Shown here: positions 18,701-27,619 of the stretch, piece after piece
Layout of the letters: each line of letters starts with the position of its first letter
How positions within the stretch are numbered: position 1 is the first letter of the stretch
Source of the DNA: Pseudomonas sp. ZH-FAD
GTDB lineage: Bacteria > Pseudomonadota > Gammaproteobacteria > Pseudomonadales > Pseudomonadaceae
DNA: 64,000 bases
Reading direction: 5' to 3'
Assembly: GCF_002803095.1 (NCBI RefSeq)
Contig: NZ_PGLR01000017.1
Location: 57,458 to 121,457 of the forward strand
The notes under the pieces: generated by a model
What the model was told of the DNA's origin: nothing
What the model saw: only the letters and a program-made list of their open reading frames with translations
Database searches by the model: none
Made by a program: the position numbers and the translations under genes

Positions 18701-18924
18701 CCACTCTAACAACCATCCTGGGCATAGCACCTTTGGTATTCATCCCCGGCGCGGGTACCGAGCTCTATCGTGGACTGGGCGCCATCGTGATGTTCGGTGT
18801 CGCATTCTCCACGTTAGTCACTCTGACTGTCCTGCCCAGCCTGATGATCACCCTGATAGCCCTTCAACAGTCTCTGGTCTCTCGATTACGCGTCCTCCTC
18901 ACTCGTCCACAAACGAAAGAGTGA
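15766..18924 (+). CDS. RND-family efflux permease, non-canonical proton-relay residues
   Basis: 1052 residues, full RND length with two repeats of one helix, a large periplasmic loop and five to six helices. The TM4 motif reads GMTLDNTIVVLES: Asp405 is kept but Asn406 stands where AcrB-type pumps have the second Asp (D408). In TM10 the motif reads LGAVVNNPILIV, with Asn941 where AcrB has Lys940. It therefore belongs to a divergent RND branch rather than the standard MexB/AcrB drug pumps; substrate cannot be assigned. It starts 3 bp after the adaptor stop. No TolC-like gene follows; it would need a chromosomally encoded outer-membrane channel. Confidence 0.92.
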   Translation: MGFERMLQHGTLIAVAVLILCVFGISSALRVPVQMIPDLETRTISVDTRWPGASPRDVEQEILIEQEEYLRTLPGLRRMVSTSSVGQANIELEFPFGVDINEALIRTNNALSQVSGYPENVDAPSLSTISSSDDPFMYFRVGPRTEGDANLDLKMMRSFLEDEVRPRLERINGVSLVDIRGAEERQVRIEVDPYRLAERGLDMADLRNALRLRNIDHPAGDLDSGKRNILVRTVGRFSEPADIGELIIAEREGSLVRLSDVAEIQLSHHELRTSSYYNGLPALILAVRRETGSNVVQTKYAVLPTVEAINTDILSPLGLEMTLVNEDARYVEDSISNVWNNLLLGTLLATLAMYAFLRSIRSTIVGVIGIPICTVAAFIGLLLAGRTLNVISMAGVAFAIGMTLDNTIVVLESIDQARKRGLKPFQAAVEGVRRVWPAILACTLTTVLVFAPTLFIRQEAGQLYSDIAIAISAAILASMAVAVTVLPALASRLLPTLTSNEPTESSVLGRIGTWITASYRSPKRRVIILLGTLFAAVCTAVWLTPPAEYLPEGEEARIFSRMIAPPGYNLAEVESIAQILIPELQQRLEDDPALFHRGETDIPALRFFSMFVDAQGISVITDPKNAGDLEALMKALETRFTAWPGMRAFASRGSIISSNDGGTRSINLNISGTDLVQIYQVAGRAYARAGSLFEGAQIGSEPSSLSLNQSLLEVHPRWERLAEVGLSAERFGYSVAALSDGAFADDMILNDRRVDIYLFSNAGSEQKAEHLRDLPIATPAGLVLPLSALAELRESIDTDSIRRVDGRRTVTLNIVPPRSVALETGVDQVRTDLIDAMRLDGEIPYDISVSISGASDQLQATREAVSSNFLLAVLLCYLMLVAIFRHWGRPLFVMATIPLGITGGIIGLAILNGVGATFGIHQPFDMITLLSFLVLLGAVVNNPILIVQEAYQRMEEGAESITSAVDDAINIRLRAILMSTLTTILGIAPLVFIPGAGTELYRGLGAIVMFGVAFSTLVTLTVLPSLMITLIALQQSLVSRLRVLLTRPQTKE

Positions 18925-19072
18925 TCCGCCCGTACCTCGTATTCATGCGTTCTTACCTATCGACCACGTGCTTGTCGTGCAGGACAGAGAACGACCCGAA
19001 ATCATAGACGAATTGTATTCGTGGCAAGCCTAGGTCAATACAGTGGCCTCAACACTTTCAAAAGGAACACTT

Positions 19073-20206
19073 ATGCAATTTAAACAAGTTTTTTGTGTTG
19101 CTTCCGCCATATTTCTTAGCGGCCTTGGCACTCAGAGAACATACGCCACTACCATCGCCAATGAGGTGTATGCAAATATTGATGACCCGCCGGCCTGGAA
19201 ATCCTGCCAACGAATAGAAAACCCTGAAAAAAGATTAACTTGCTTTGATGAATGGGGGCGGCAACAAACCGCCAAGGTCGCGACACCGAACAATGCTCCG
19301 TCAACAGATGCAGCGACGACAGTAATACCTCCCAGCAGAGAAACTTCGGCTATTGCAGAGTCAGGTAACTGTCGCAACAAGCAATACTCGGCCTTATCAC
19401 GCTTCTGGGAGCTTGAAGCAGGCACGGACTGCGGAACCCTCTCCCTGCGCGGTTATCGCCCCTTGAACGTTTCGCTCTCAACCACGACAGATCGACCAAA
19501 GGTCGAGGATGCCACGGAAGGTGAAAACTCGACCTACCAAGCTACCGAAGCTCGTATTGCCCTGTCGTTACGCACCAAACTTGCTCAGAACCTACTGACG
19601 GATAACGACGCCTCTCATCAGGATTCTTTGTGGTTCGGCTACAGCCAGCAGTCAACCTGGCAGTTGTTCAATGAAAACATGTCCCGTCCATTCCGAACGA
19701 CAGATCATGAGCCGGAAATCATGTATGTCTACCCGACGACTTACAGCGCTCTTGGCAACTGGCAAGTACGCTATATGGGTGTTGGTGCAGCTCATCACTC
19801 CAATGGAGAGTCCGAGCCACTCTCTCGAAGCTGGAACCGTGTTTATCTGATGAGCGGTGCGGAGCTTGACGACCGCTTCCAGATCAACGGACGCCTCTGG
19901 AAACGGATCAGTGAGGATTCGGAGAACGACGACAACCCCGATATAGCCAATTACATTGGTCGGGCAGAGATTACAGGAAGGTGGAACTACGATTTACGCA
20001 ACATTTTCGACGCTACGTTGCGCAACAATTTGCGCAGTGATGGCCGCGGATCACTCCGTCTTGAATGGTTCCGCACCATCGGCGACTCAGACAGCAGCAA
20101 CCTTCGCTTACACACACAGTTGTTCCATGGCTATGGTGACACACTTATCGAATATAACCGTAGGCGCACCGTATTCAGCATCGGTTTGAGTCTGGTGGAG
20201 TTCTGA
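19073..20206 (+). CDS. pldA: Outer-membrane phospholipase A1 (OMPLA/PldA family)
   Basis: 377 residues from the ATG at 19073, which is 6 bp after AAAGGAAC; a longer reading frame upstream lacks a binding site. A signal peptide ends near QRTYA. Residues about 30-90 contain CQRIENPEKRLTCFDEWG, an extension seen in some PldA homologues. The catalytic signature of OMPLA is intact: His241 and Ser243 in HHSNG and Asn255 in SRSWNRVY, with the right 1- and 12-residue spacing. It hydrolyses phospholipids in the outer leaflet of the outer membrane. It lies 148 bp after the RND permease; the grouping suggests a joint envelope function (inference). Confidence 0.9.
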   Translation: MQFKQVFCVASAIFLSGLGTQRTYATTIANEVYANIDDPPAWKSCQRIENPEKRLTCFDEWGRQQTAKVATPNNAPSTDAATTVIPPSRETSAIAESGNCRNKQYSALSRFWELEAGTDCGTLSLRGYRPLNVSLSTTTDRPKVEDATEGENSTYQATEARIALSLRTKLAQNLLTDNDASHQDSLWFGYSQQSTWQLFNENMSRPFRTTDHEPEIMYVYPTTYSALGNWQVRYMGVGAAHHSNGESEPLSRSWNRVYLMSGAELDDRFQINGRLWKRISEDSENDDNPDIANYIGRAEITGRWNYDLRNIFDATLRNNLRSDGRGSLRLEWFRTIGDSDSSNLRLHTQLFHGYGDTLIEYNRRRTVFSIGLSLVEF

Positions 20207-20245
20207 ATCGCACCAAAACTTTCTAACTTATGCGTACTCCACCAA

Positions 20246-20274
20246 TTGCGGCCATGGACTGGCTACAATATAAA
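20246..20274 (+). promoter_or_regulatory. Candidate promoter for NmrA-like gene
   Basis: TTGCGG (20246-20251) and TATAAA (20269-20274) are separated by 17 bp, 95 bp before the ATG at 20369. This suggests that the last gene of the module can be transcribed independently of the RND genes. Confidence 0.45.
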
Positions 20275-20368
20275 CAGGATTTTCACGCATGGAACGCACC
20301 AGACACCAAGCCTAATCTCTACAAAATGTTCGGCACAACTCCTTACCCGAATAAGCCTGGAGATTAGC

Positions 20369-21397
20369 ATGACCAAAAAAGAAGATTCTTTTTCCAACTC
20401 CGATTTGCAAGATGTAGAACGGCGCCGTTTTCTTGGCGGAGTAGTAGCAACTGCGGGGGTGGGGATACTTGCAAGCCTTGGCGCTTCCGCCACTCCATCG
20501 GTTGGCAAAAACAGAATCGTCATTACGACGCCCACCGGAAATATAGGCAGTCAAATTCTAGAAACCATCGTGGCCAGTGGTGCTCCCATCCGAGTGATTG
20601 AACGCAACCCCTCTCGCATTCCCGCCACTGTGAGGAGCCATATCGAAATCATTCAGGGCTCACATAGTGATCCTGCCGTCGTCGATGAAGCCTTTCAGAA
20701 TACCGACACCGTGTTCTGGCTATGTCCACCCGATGCCCAGGCGCAAAGCGCAATAGATGCCTACGTAGACTTCACTCGTCCTGCATGCCAAGCAATCCTG
20801 CGGCATGGCGTACGCCGCGTCATCAGCGTTTCCGCCCTAGGCCGCAATACGCCCTTTGCGGCTAACGCTGGTTACGTGACGGCTTCACTAGCCATGGATG
20901 ACCTGATCGCCAGCACTGGTGTGAATTTTCGAGCCCTGACAATGCCCTCGTTCATGGACAACATCGCTCGCCAGATAGCACCGATTCGTGAACGAGGCGT
21001 GTTCTTCCTCCCTATCGACGGAGACCGTAAATTCCCCACAGTTGCGACTCGTGACATAGCGTCTGTGGCCGCTCAGTTGCTACTAGATCAAAGCTGGAGC
21101 GGGCAACATGAAGTGGCGGTTCTTGGGCCAGAAGATCTTTCGTTCAACGAGATGGCAGACATCATGACCGAGGTGCTGGGTAAACCAGTGCGTTACCAGC
21201 AGATCAGCTTCGATGACTTCAAAGCAGGCTTCGTCCAACGCGGAATGTCCAATGCCATGGCCAACGCCATGATCGATATGTACAAAGCCAAGAACGAAGG
21301 CCTGGACAATGGTGTACAGCGCACGCCTGAAAACACGACTCCGACCACATTCAGGCAATGGTGCGAAGAAGTACTAACCCCGGCGATTGTGCAGTAG
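20369..21397 (+). CDS. NmrA-like NAD(P)-binding protein with a twin-arginine signal
   Basis: 342 residues from the ATG at 20369 with GGAG 7 bp upstream. The N-terminus contains a twin-arginine motif (ERRRFLGG, residues 17-24) and a hydrophobic stretch to about residue 42 (ATAGVGILASLGASA), predicting export of the folded protein by Tat. From residue 50 the fold is an atypical short-chain dehydrogenase of the NmrA/QOR2 type: IVITTPTGNIGSQILE is the dinucleotide-binding loop, followed by DTVFWLCPPDAQA and RRVISVSALGRN. NmrA proteins usually sense or reduce with NAD(P)H in the cytosol, so a Tat signal is unusual. Ligand and substrate unknown. Confidence 0.85.
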   Translation: MTKKEDSFSNSDLQDVERRRFLGGVVATAGVGILASLGASATPSVGKNRIVITTPTGNIGSQILETIVASGAPIRVIERNPSRIPATVRSHIEIIQGSHSDPAVVDEAFQNTDTVFWLCPPDAQAQSAIDAYVDFTRPACQAILRHGVRRVISVSALGRNTPFAANAGYVTASLAMDDLIASTGVNFRALTMPSFMDNIARQIAPIRERGVFFLPIDGDRKFPTVATRDIASVAAQLLLDQSWSGQHEVAVLGPEDLSFNEMADIMTEVLGKPVRYQQISFDDFKAGFVQRGMSNAMANAMIDMYKAKNEGLDNGVQRTPENTTPTTFRQWCEEVLTPAIVQ

Positions 21398-21424
21398 CAG
21401 AGGAACCAAGCACGACACAGCGGC

Positions 21425-21448
21425 TCAGCCGCCGATGATCTTCATCAC
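21425..21448. repeat. Right 24-bp direct repeat (3' end of intact moaA)
   Basis: Identical to 13183-13206 and in the same orientation. It includes the moaA stop codon and the codons for VMKIIGG. It marks the right edge of the accessory module. Confidence 0.8.
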
Positions 21449-22393
21449 AGTGACACCGCCGGAGAAGGCCAGGTCCTGCTTGTCGCCGAGGGCCTTGACC
21501 AGCAGCCGCTGCAGCGCCGGCAAGGCCTGGTGACGGGGTTTGTCCAGCAGGTCGCCAACGAAGTGGCGGTTGCTCGACGACAGGCAGCCGTGCAACCAGC
21601 CGGTAGACGACAGGCGCAGACGCGAGCAGGTACGGCAGAACGGCACGCTTTCGTTGGCGATCACGCCGAAATGACCGGCACCGGGAATGGCGTAGCGCAT
21701 CGCCGTGGCATCCACCGGAGCGCTGGCCTGAACGTACTGGTGGCGGCTGCCGATCAGCTCGAGCAGCTCGGGCAGACCGACGAATTGCTGGTTGAAGGCA
21801 TTGGGGTCGCGCGCCAGGTGGCCCATGCGCATCAGTTCGATGAAGCGCAGCTCGAAACCGCGTTCCAGGCAGTACTCCAGCAGCGGCAGTACCTGGTCGA
21901 GGTTCTGCCCGCGCAACGGCACCATGTTGACCTTGATCTTCATCCCGGCTTCGCGCGCCGCTTCCATGCCGGCCAGCACGGTGGCCAGGTCGCCGCCGCG
22001 GGCGATGCTGCGGAAGGCGTCGGCGTCGAGGGTATCGAGGGAAACGTTGAGACGGCGGATACCGCATTCGACCAGCAGCGGTAGCTTGCGCTCGAGCAAC
22101 TGGCCGTTGGTGGTCAGGCTGATATCGTCGAGACCGAGTTGGCTGACCTGGCGCAGGAAAGGCTCCAGGCGCGTGCTGACCAGCGGTTCACCACCGGTGA
22201 TGCGCAGGCGCTCGATGCCGGCTGCTTCGATCAGATAAGCCACGCCACGCGCCATGGCGTCGGCGGAGAGTTCGTCCTGAGCGGCGACCAGACGCTTGCC
22301 GTTCGGCACACAATAGGTGCAGGCGTAGTTGCAGGCGGCGGTCAGGCTGACGCGGAGGTTGCGAAAGCGTCTGCCCTGGCGATCGACGATCAT
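21425..22393 (-). CDS. moaA: GTP 3',8-cyclase MoaA (molybdenum cofactor synthesis)
   Basis: 322 residues. A radical-SAM enzyme converting GTP to 3',8-cyclo-GTP with MoaC as the next step. The SAM cluster motif CX3CX2C is seen in TAACNYACTYCVPNG (residues about 20-31), and the second [4Fe-4S] site in CRTCSRLRLSSTGWLHGC (CX2CX13C, residues about 250-270). The protein ends in the catalytic Gly-Gly tail IIGG. TGGAG precedes the ATG. The 3' end forms the right boundary of the accessory module; the coding region itself is intact. Confidence 0.95.
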   Translation of the reverse strand: MIVDRQGRRFRNLRVSLTAACNYACTYCVPNGKRLVAAQDELSADAMARGVAYLIEAAGIERLRITGGEPLVSTRLEPFLRQVSQLGLDDISLTTNGQLLERKLPLLVECGIRRLNVSLDTLDADAFRSIARGGDLATVLAGMEAAREAGMKIKVNMVPLRGQNLDQVLPLLEYCLERGFELRFIELMRMGHLARDPNAFNQQFVGLPELLELIGSRHQYVQASAPVDATAMRYAIPGAGHFGVIANESVPFCRTCSRLRLSSTGWLHGCLSSSNRHFVGDLLDKPRHQALPALQRLLVKALGDKQDLAFSGGVTVMKIIGG

Positions 22394-22472
22394 TGAGAGC
22401 TCCAGTTCGTTAAGAACCGGAGTATATCGCTATGTCAGCCACGGCACATTACCGTGGCCGATATGCCAGGCA

Positions 22473-23096
22473 TCAGGCGTCGCGCTTGCGCTTGTTACCC
22501 ATGCGCACGCCGATGTCCATGAGGAACTGGAAGAAGCCTTCCTGATCCTCGAGCACGTTGCTCCAGAACGGCGAGTGATACAGCGCCACGGCGCCGTGCA
22601 CCAAGGCCCAGGCTGCGCAATAGTGGAAGTACGGCGGCACGTCTTCCAGCTTGCCTTCGGCGATGCGGCCCTTGATCAGCTGGGTCAGACGCTCGAAGTT
22701 GGAAGCCCGGATCTTGTGCAGCTGCTCGACCATTTCCGGCACCTGATTGCCCTTGACCACCTTTTCTTCCAGGCGGTCGAACAGGCGATAGCGCTGCGGA
22801 TCGCGCATGCGGAACTCGAAGTACGCACGCGACAGCGCTTCCTTGTCACGATCCACGTCAGCCGAATGCAGCAGCTCGTTGAGATCGCGCTCGTAGTCGA
22901 GCATCAGGCGCAGGTAGATCTCCGCCTTGGACTTGAAGTGCTTGTAGATAGTGCCTTTGCCGATACCGACCGCATCAGCGATCATCTCGACGGTAACGCT
23001 GTCTTCTCCTTGTTCGAGGAAGAGTTTCAGCGCGGTATCGAGAATTTCTTGCTCGCGGCGACGGAATTCGCGGACCTTACGGGGTTCTTTCTGCAT
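22473..23096 (-). CDS. TetR/AcrR family transcriptional regulator
   Basis: 207 residues. The N-terminal HTH (about residues 12-60) reads EILDTALKLFLEQGEDSVTVEMIADAVGIGKGTIYKHFKSK in type, the standard TetR DNA-binding helix set. The C-terminal ligand domain is all-helical. It is the counterpart, by position and likely identity, of the TetR gene upstream of tatD in P. aeruginosa. It is divergent from the aminotransferase at 23172 with only 75 bp between starts, so control of itself and that gene is plausible. Confidence 0.9.
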   Translation of the reverse strand: MQKEPRKVREFRRREQEILDTALKLFLEQGEDSVTVEMIADAVGIGKGTIYKHFKSKAEIYLRLMLDYERDLNELLHSADVDRDKEALSRAYFEFRMRDPQRYRLFDRLEEKVVKGNQVPEMVEQLHKIRASNFERLTQLIKGRIAEGKLEDVPPYFHYCAAWALVHGAVALYHSPFWSNVLEDQEGFFQFLMDIGVRMGNKRKRDA

Positions 23097-23171
23097 AAAG
23101 GGACTACGGGGTCAAAAATCGAAGCCGCCTATTATGCCCAAATGCGGCCAAATTGCACGGATCATCCGACC

Positions 23172-24305
23172 ATGTACGTGTTTCATGATGAGTTCCCCCT
23201 GGAAAGTGGACTGCGCTACCTGAACCATGCAGCAGTCGCCCCCTGGCCAAAACGCAGTGCTGAAGCGGTGCGGCGGTTCTCGGAAGCGAACGTGACCAGC
23301 GGCGCACGTGATTATCCCGACTGGTTGAAACTGGAGCGTAGCCTACGCGAACGCCTTGTGCGCCTGATGAACGCACCAAGCACCGGTGATATTGCGCTGG
23401 TCAAGAACACCTCCGAGGCACTTTCGTTCGTGGCCTTCGGCCTGGACTGGCGAGCGGGCGACCAGGTGATCATCAGCGACGAGGAATTCCCTTCCAACCG
23501 CATCGTCTGGCTGGCGTTGGCCGCCCAGGGTGTGGAGGTGGTCGAGGTCAGCCTCAAGGGCGACGATCCGGAAGCAGCGCTGCTCGCCGCCTTCACCCCG
23601 CGAACACGCCTGTTGTCGATCAGCGCCGTGCAGTTCGCCAGCGGCCTGCGCCTGGATCTGCCGCGCCTTGGTCGCGGCTGCCGCCAGCATGGCGTGCTGT
23701 TCTGCATCGATGCCATCCAGCAGCTGGGCGCCCTGCCCTTCGATGTCCAGGCCTACGACTGCGACTTCGCCATGGCCGACGGCCACAAGTGGATGCTCGG
23801 CCCGGAGGGCCTGGGGGTGTTCTATTGCCGCAGTGCGGTACGCGATCAGCTGAAACTTCATGAGTACGGCTGGCACATGCTGGAACATGCTGGTGACTAC
23901 ACCCGTCAGGACTGGCAACCAGCCCGCAGTGCGCGGCGCTTCGAATGCGGCAGCCCGAACATGCTCGGCGCCTTCGCCCTGGAGGCGAGCCTGTCGCTGC
24001 TCGAGGAAGTGGGCATGGAGCGCGTCGGTGCGCTGCTGGAAGAGCGCGTGCAGCAATTGACCGACGGCATTGCCAGGCTACCGGGCGCTACGCTGCACAG
24101 TCCGCTGGCTACGCAACGCCGTGCCGGCATCCTCAACTTCAGCCTGGCAGGCTGGAACAACCCCGCGCTGTATCAACGTCTGCGTGAGGAACAGGTGATC
24201 TGCGTGCAGCGCGGTCCAGGCGTACGCCTGTCGCCACATTTCTATACCAGCGAGCAGGTGATCGAAGAGACCTTGGGCCTGCTAACCCAGCTGGCAAAAG
24301 GGTGA
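23172..24305 (+). CDS. Class V aminotransferase-fold PLP enzyme (not a cysteine desulfurase)
   Basis: 377 residues from the ATG at 23172. The fold-type I PLP enzyme shows the Schiff-base lysine in DFAMADGHKWMLGPEG (residue about 205) and the DAIQQLGA Asp/Gln contacts upstream. The C-terminal region that carries the catalytic Cys in SufS/CsdA reads CVQRGPGVRLSPHFYTSEQ here without a suitably placed Cys in a GHHC-type motif, so a desulfurase is unlikely; isopenicillin-N-epimerase-like or another class V enzyme fits better. Substrate unknown. Divergent from the TetR gene. Confidence 0.82.
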   Translation: MYVFHDEFPLESGLRYLNHAAVAPWPKRSAEAVRRFSEANVTSGARDYPDWLKLERSLRERLVRLMNAPSTGDIALVKNTSEALSFVAFGLDWRAGDQVIISDEEFPSNRIVWLALAAQGVEVVEVSLKGDDPEAALLAAFTPRTRLLSISAVQFASGLRLDLPRLGRGCRQHGVLFCIDAIQQLGALPFDVQAYDCDFAMADGHKWMLGPEGLGVFYCRSAVRDQLKLHEYGWHMLEHAGDYTRQDWQPARSARRFECGSPNMLGAFALEASLSLLEEVGMERVGALLEERVQQLTDGIARLPGATLHSPLATQRRAGILNFSLAGWNNPALYQRLREEQVICVQRGPGVRLSPHFYTSEQVIEETLGLLTQLAKG

Positions 24306-24395
24306 GGACTCAGCAGCGTCCGCGGTATTCCAAATCCGTTTAAAAAACTCAGGCTTTGGCCTGGACGCTCGCTGATCATGGCTAATACTGGAACT

Positions 24396-24515
24396 TACTG
24401 GTGTGCGGCATCTCCCCCCAAGTGCCCCGCCAGCCAAGGTACCGTGGACCGCGTACCTTGATTTACTCCTAATGGTCTTAACCCGGATTCATCCCCCAGA
24501 GTCCGGGTTTTTTTT
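24396..24515 (+). ncRNA. rgsA: RgsA (P16)-type small RNA upstream of tatD
   Basis: A 120-nt transcript is predicted between the aminotransferase and tatD genes. The -10 region CTAATACT at 24382-24389 resembles an RpoS-type box, placing the start near 24396. It ends in a strong terminator, ACCCGGA (24481-24487) pairing with TCCGGGT (24502-24508) followed by eight T. The position next to tatD matches P. aeruginosa RgsA, an RpoS-dependent, Gac-influenced small RNA. Sequence identity was not checked; the call rests on position, promoter and terminator. There is no coding potential worth noting in it. Confidence 0.7.
24481..24515 (+). terminator. Terminator of RgsA-type sRNA
   Basis: Stem ACCCGGA/TCCGGGT with a 14-nt loop and a run of eight T. 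Confidence 0.85.
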
Positions 24516-24542
24516 GCCTGGTCTGATGACAGAAGCGCGAAC

Positions 24543-24604
24543 CGTAGCCCGGATGCAATCCGGGAAATATTTACCGACGCCCCCGGATTGCATCCGGGGC
24601 TACG
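24543..24604. repeat. Paired inverted REP (REPIN-like), family C
   Basis: CGTAGCCCGGATGCAATCCG at 24543 and its inverted copy ending GGGGCTACG at 24604 flank about 16 bp. Each half contains its own palindrome CCCGGATGCAATCCGGG. Related copies occur at 41921-41942 and 54809-54870. It sits 9 bp beyond the tatD stop codon and may act as its transcript end. Confidence 0.85.
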
Positions 24605-24612
24605 CCACAGTT

Positions 24613-25395
24613 TCAGGCCACACCAGCCAACGGAAACAGACGCTTGAAGTTACTCGAGGTCTGCTCGGCCAGGGTCTCGTAGCTGACGCCACGCAACACC
24701 GCCAGGTACTCGGCCACTTCACGCACGTATTGCGGTAGGTTGGGCTTGCCACGGTGCGGTACGGGCGCCAGGTAAGGCGAGTCGGTTTCCACCAGCAGAC
24801 GGTCAGCCGGCACCTGGCGCGCCACCTCGCGCAGCGCTTCGGCATTGCGGAAGGTGACGATGCCGGACAGGGAAATATAGAACCCGATGTCCAGCGCGGC
24901 CTTGGCCATCTCCCAGTCTTCGGTGAAGCAATGCAGCACGCCAGCCTGTGGCAGCGCCGCTTCGCGTAACAACGCCAGGGTGTCGGCGCGAGCCTCGCGG
25001 GTATGCACGATTACCGGCTTGCCAGTGATGCGCGCTGCCTCCAGATGCAGACGGAAGGAGGCCTGCTGCAGCGCAGCGGATTCCGGCTCGTAGTGGTAAT
25101 CCAGACCGGTCTCACCAATGGCCACCACTTTTGGGTGTGCCAGCTCGCCCAGTAGCCAGTCCAGCGCCGGCTCGGCGCCCGGCTCAAGATCCAGCGGATG
25201 CACGCCCACCGAGCAATCGACATCGGCATAGCGCTCGGCCAGGCCCTTGACCGTGGCGGCGTTGTCAGCGCTGACGCCAATACACAGGAAATGCCCGACG
25301 CCGGCTGCGCGCGCCGCATCCAGAGCAGCATCCAGCGAACCGCCATGGGCAGCGAGGTCGAGACGATCAAGGTGGCAATGGGAGTCGATCAGCAC
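24613..25395 (-). CDS. tatD: TatD-family metal-dependent hydrolase
   Basis: 260 residues. A TIM-barrel hydrolase with the metal-binding DSHCHLD motif at the N-terminus, GETGLDYHY (Glu/His), VIVHTREA (His) and HCFTEDW (His), and the late ETDSPYLAP Asp. TatD proteins are Mg-dependent 3'-5' exonucleases/deoxyribonucleases. The start is a GTG with a weak binding site (25395). It is the last gene of the run pabC-mltG-tmk-holB-pilZ-tatD. Confidence 0.93.
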   Translation of the reverse strand: MLIDSHCHLDRLDLAAHGGSLDAALDAARAAGVGHFLCIGVSADNAATVKGLAERYADVDCSVGVHPLDLEPGAEPALDWLLGELAHPKVVAIGETGLDYHYEPESAALQQASFRLHLEAARITGKPVIVHTREARADTLALLREAALPQAGVLHCFTEDWEMAKAALDIGFYISLSGIVTFRNAEALREVARQVPADRLLVETDSPYLAPVPHRGKPNLPQYVREVAEYLAVLRGVSYETLAEQTSSNFKRLFPLAGVA

Positions 25396-25509
25396 AGCAG
25401 GAGAACTCGAGCAAAGGGAAAGCCCGAATTGTAATCGAAAGTGGCAGGCGCCTGGACGCTTTGGGGAGGATGCTTCGGCCGCGAGGACAGTAAACTCGCG
25501 GCCAGCGGG

Positions 25510-25866
25510 TTACATGGTGTGAGTCGGGCGGTCGGACTTCAACGCGCCAGCGAGGTAGGTTTCGATCTTGTTGCGAGCGGTGTTATCGCCGTCGTTGAAC
25601 TGTACGCCGACACCGGCGGCGCGGTTGCCCTGAGCGCCTTTAGGGGTGATCCACACCACCTTGCCAGCCACCGGAATCTTCTCCGGCTCATCCATCAGGT
25701 TGAGCAGCATGAACACTTCGTCACCGAGCTTGTAGCTCTTGTTGGTGGGAATGAAGAGACCGCCATTCTTGATGAAAGGCATGTAGGCCGCGTACAGCAC
25801 GGACTTGTCCTTGATGGTCAGGGACAGAATTCCGTTACGGGGACCCAGATTGGGTGGCAGGCTCAT
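25510..25866 (-). CDS. pilZ: PilZ, type IV pilus assembly protein
   Basis: 118 residues, the founding PilZ-domain protein needed for type IV pilus biogenesis. It starts MSLPPNLGPRNGILSLTIKDKSVLYAAYMPFI and contains GGLFIPTNKSY and AAGVGVQF, but lacks the RxxxR c-di-GMP motif, as is known for PilZ itself, which acts with PilB/FimX. It lies between holB and tatD as in P. aeruginosa. Confidence 0.95.
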   Translation of the reverse strand: MSLPPNLGPRNGILSLTIKDKSVLYAAYMPFIKNGGLFIPTNKSYKLGDEVFMLLNLMDEPEKIPVAGKVVWITPKGAQGNRAAGVGVQFNDGDNTARNKIETYLAGALKSDRPTHTM

Positions 25867-25992
25867 CAGCGCATTCCTAGCGTTTATTGCTTAATGGCTG
25901 ATTCTAGGGCTTGTTCATGCTCATGCGCAAACAACCGGGTGGCAGGCAGCCAGCAGAATGTGACGCCCTGCCGAATCCGGCTCTCGCGCCAA

Positions 25993-27619
<1,627 letters not shown>

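Larger units (their letters stand above)
13183..21448. other. Putative horizontally acquired module between moaA 3'-end direct repeats
   Basis: The 8.27-kb stretch between the two 24-bp repeats holds exactly five genes: a cupin/AraC regulator, an adaptor, an RND permease, a phospholipase A1 and a Tat-signal NmrA-like protein. The outermost stop codons lie 30 and 27 bp inside the repeats. The DNA is visibly richer in A/T and uses A/T-ending codons more than the flanking genes. No integrase, transposase or IS end is seen inside, so the mode of entry (site-specific integration at moaA with loss of the integrase, or homologous replacement) is open. Confidence 0.6.

Noticed and set aside
13237..21397. 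The accessory module as a composite transposon
   Set aside because: No transposase or insertion-sequence ends were found next to the 24-bp repeats; the repeats match a gene 3' end instead, which fits integration or recombination at moaA.
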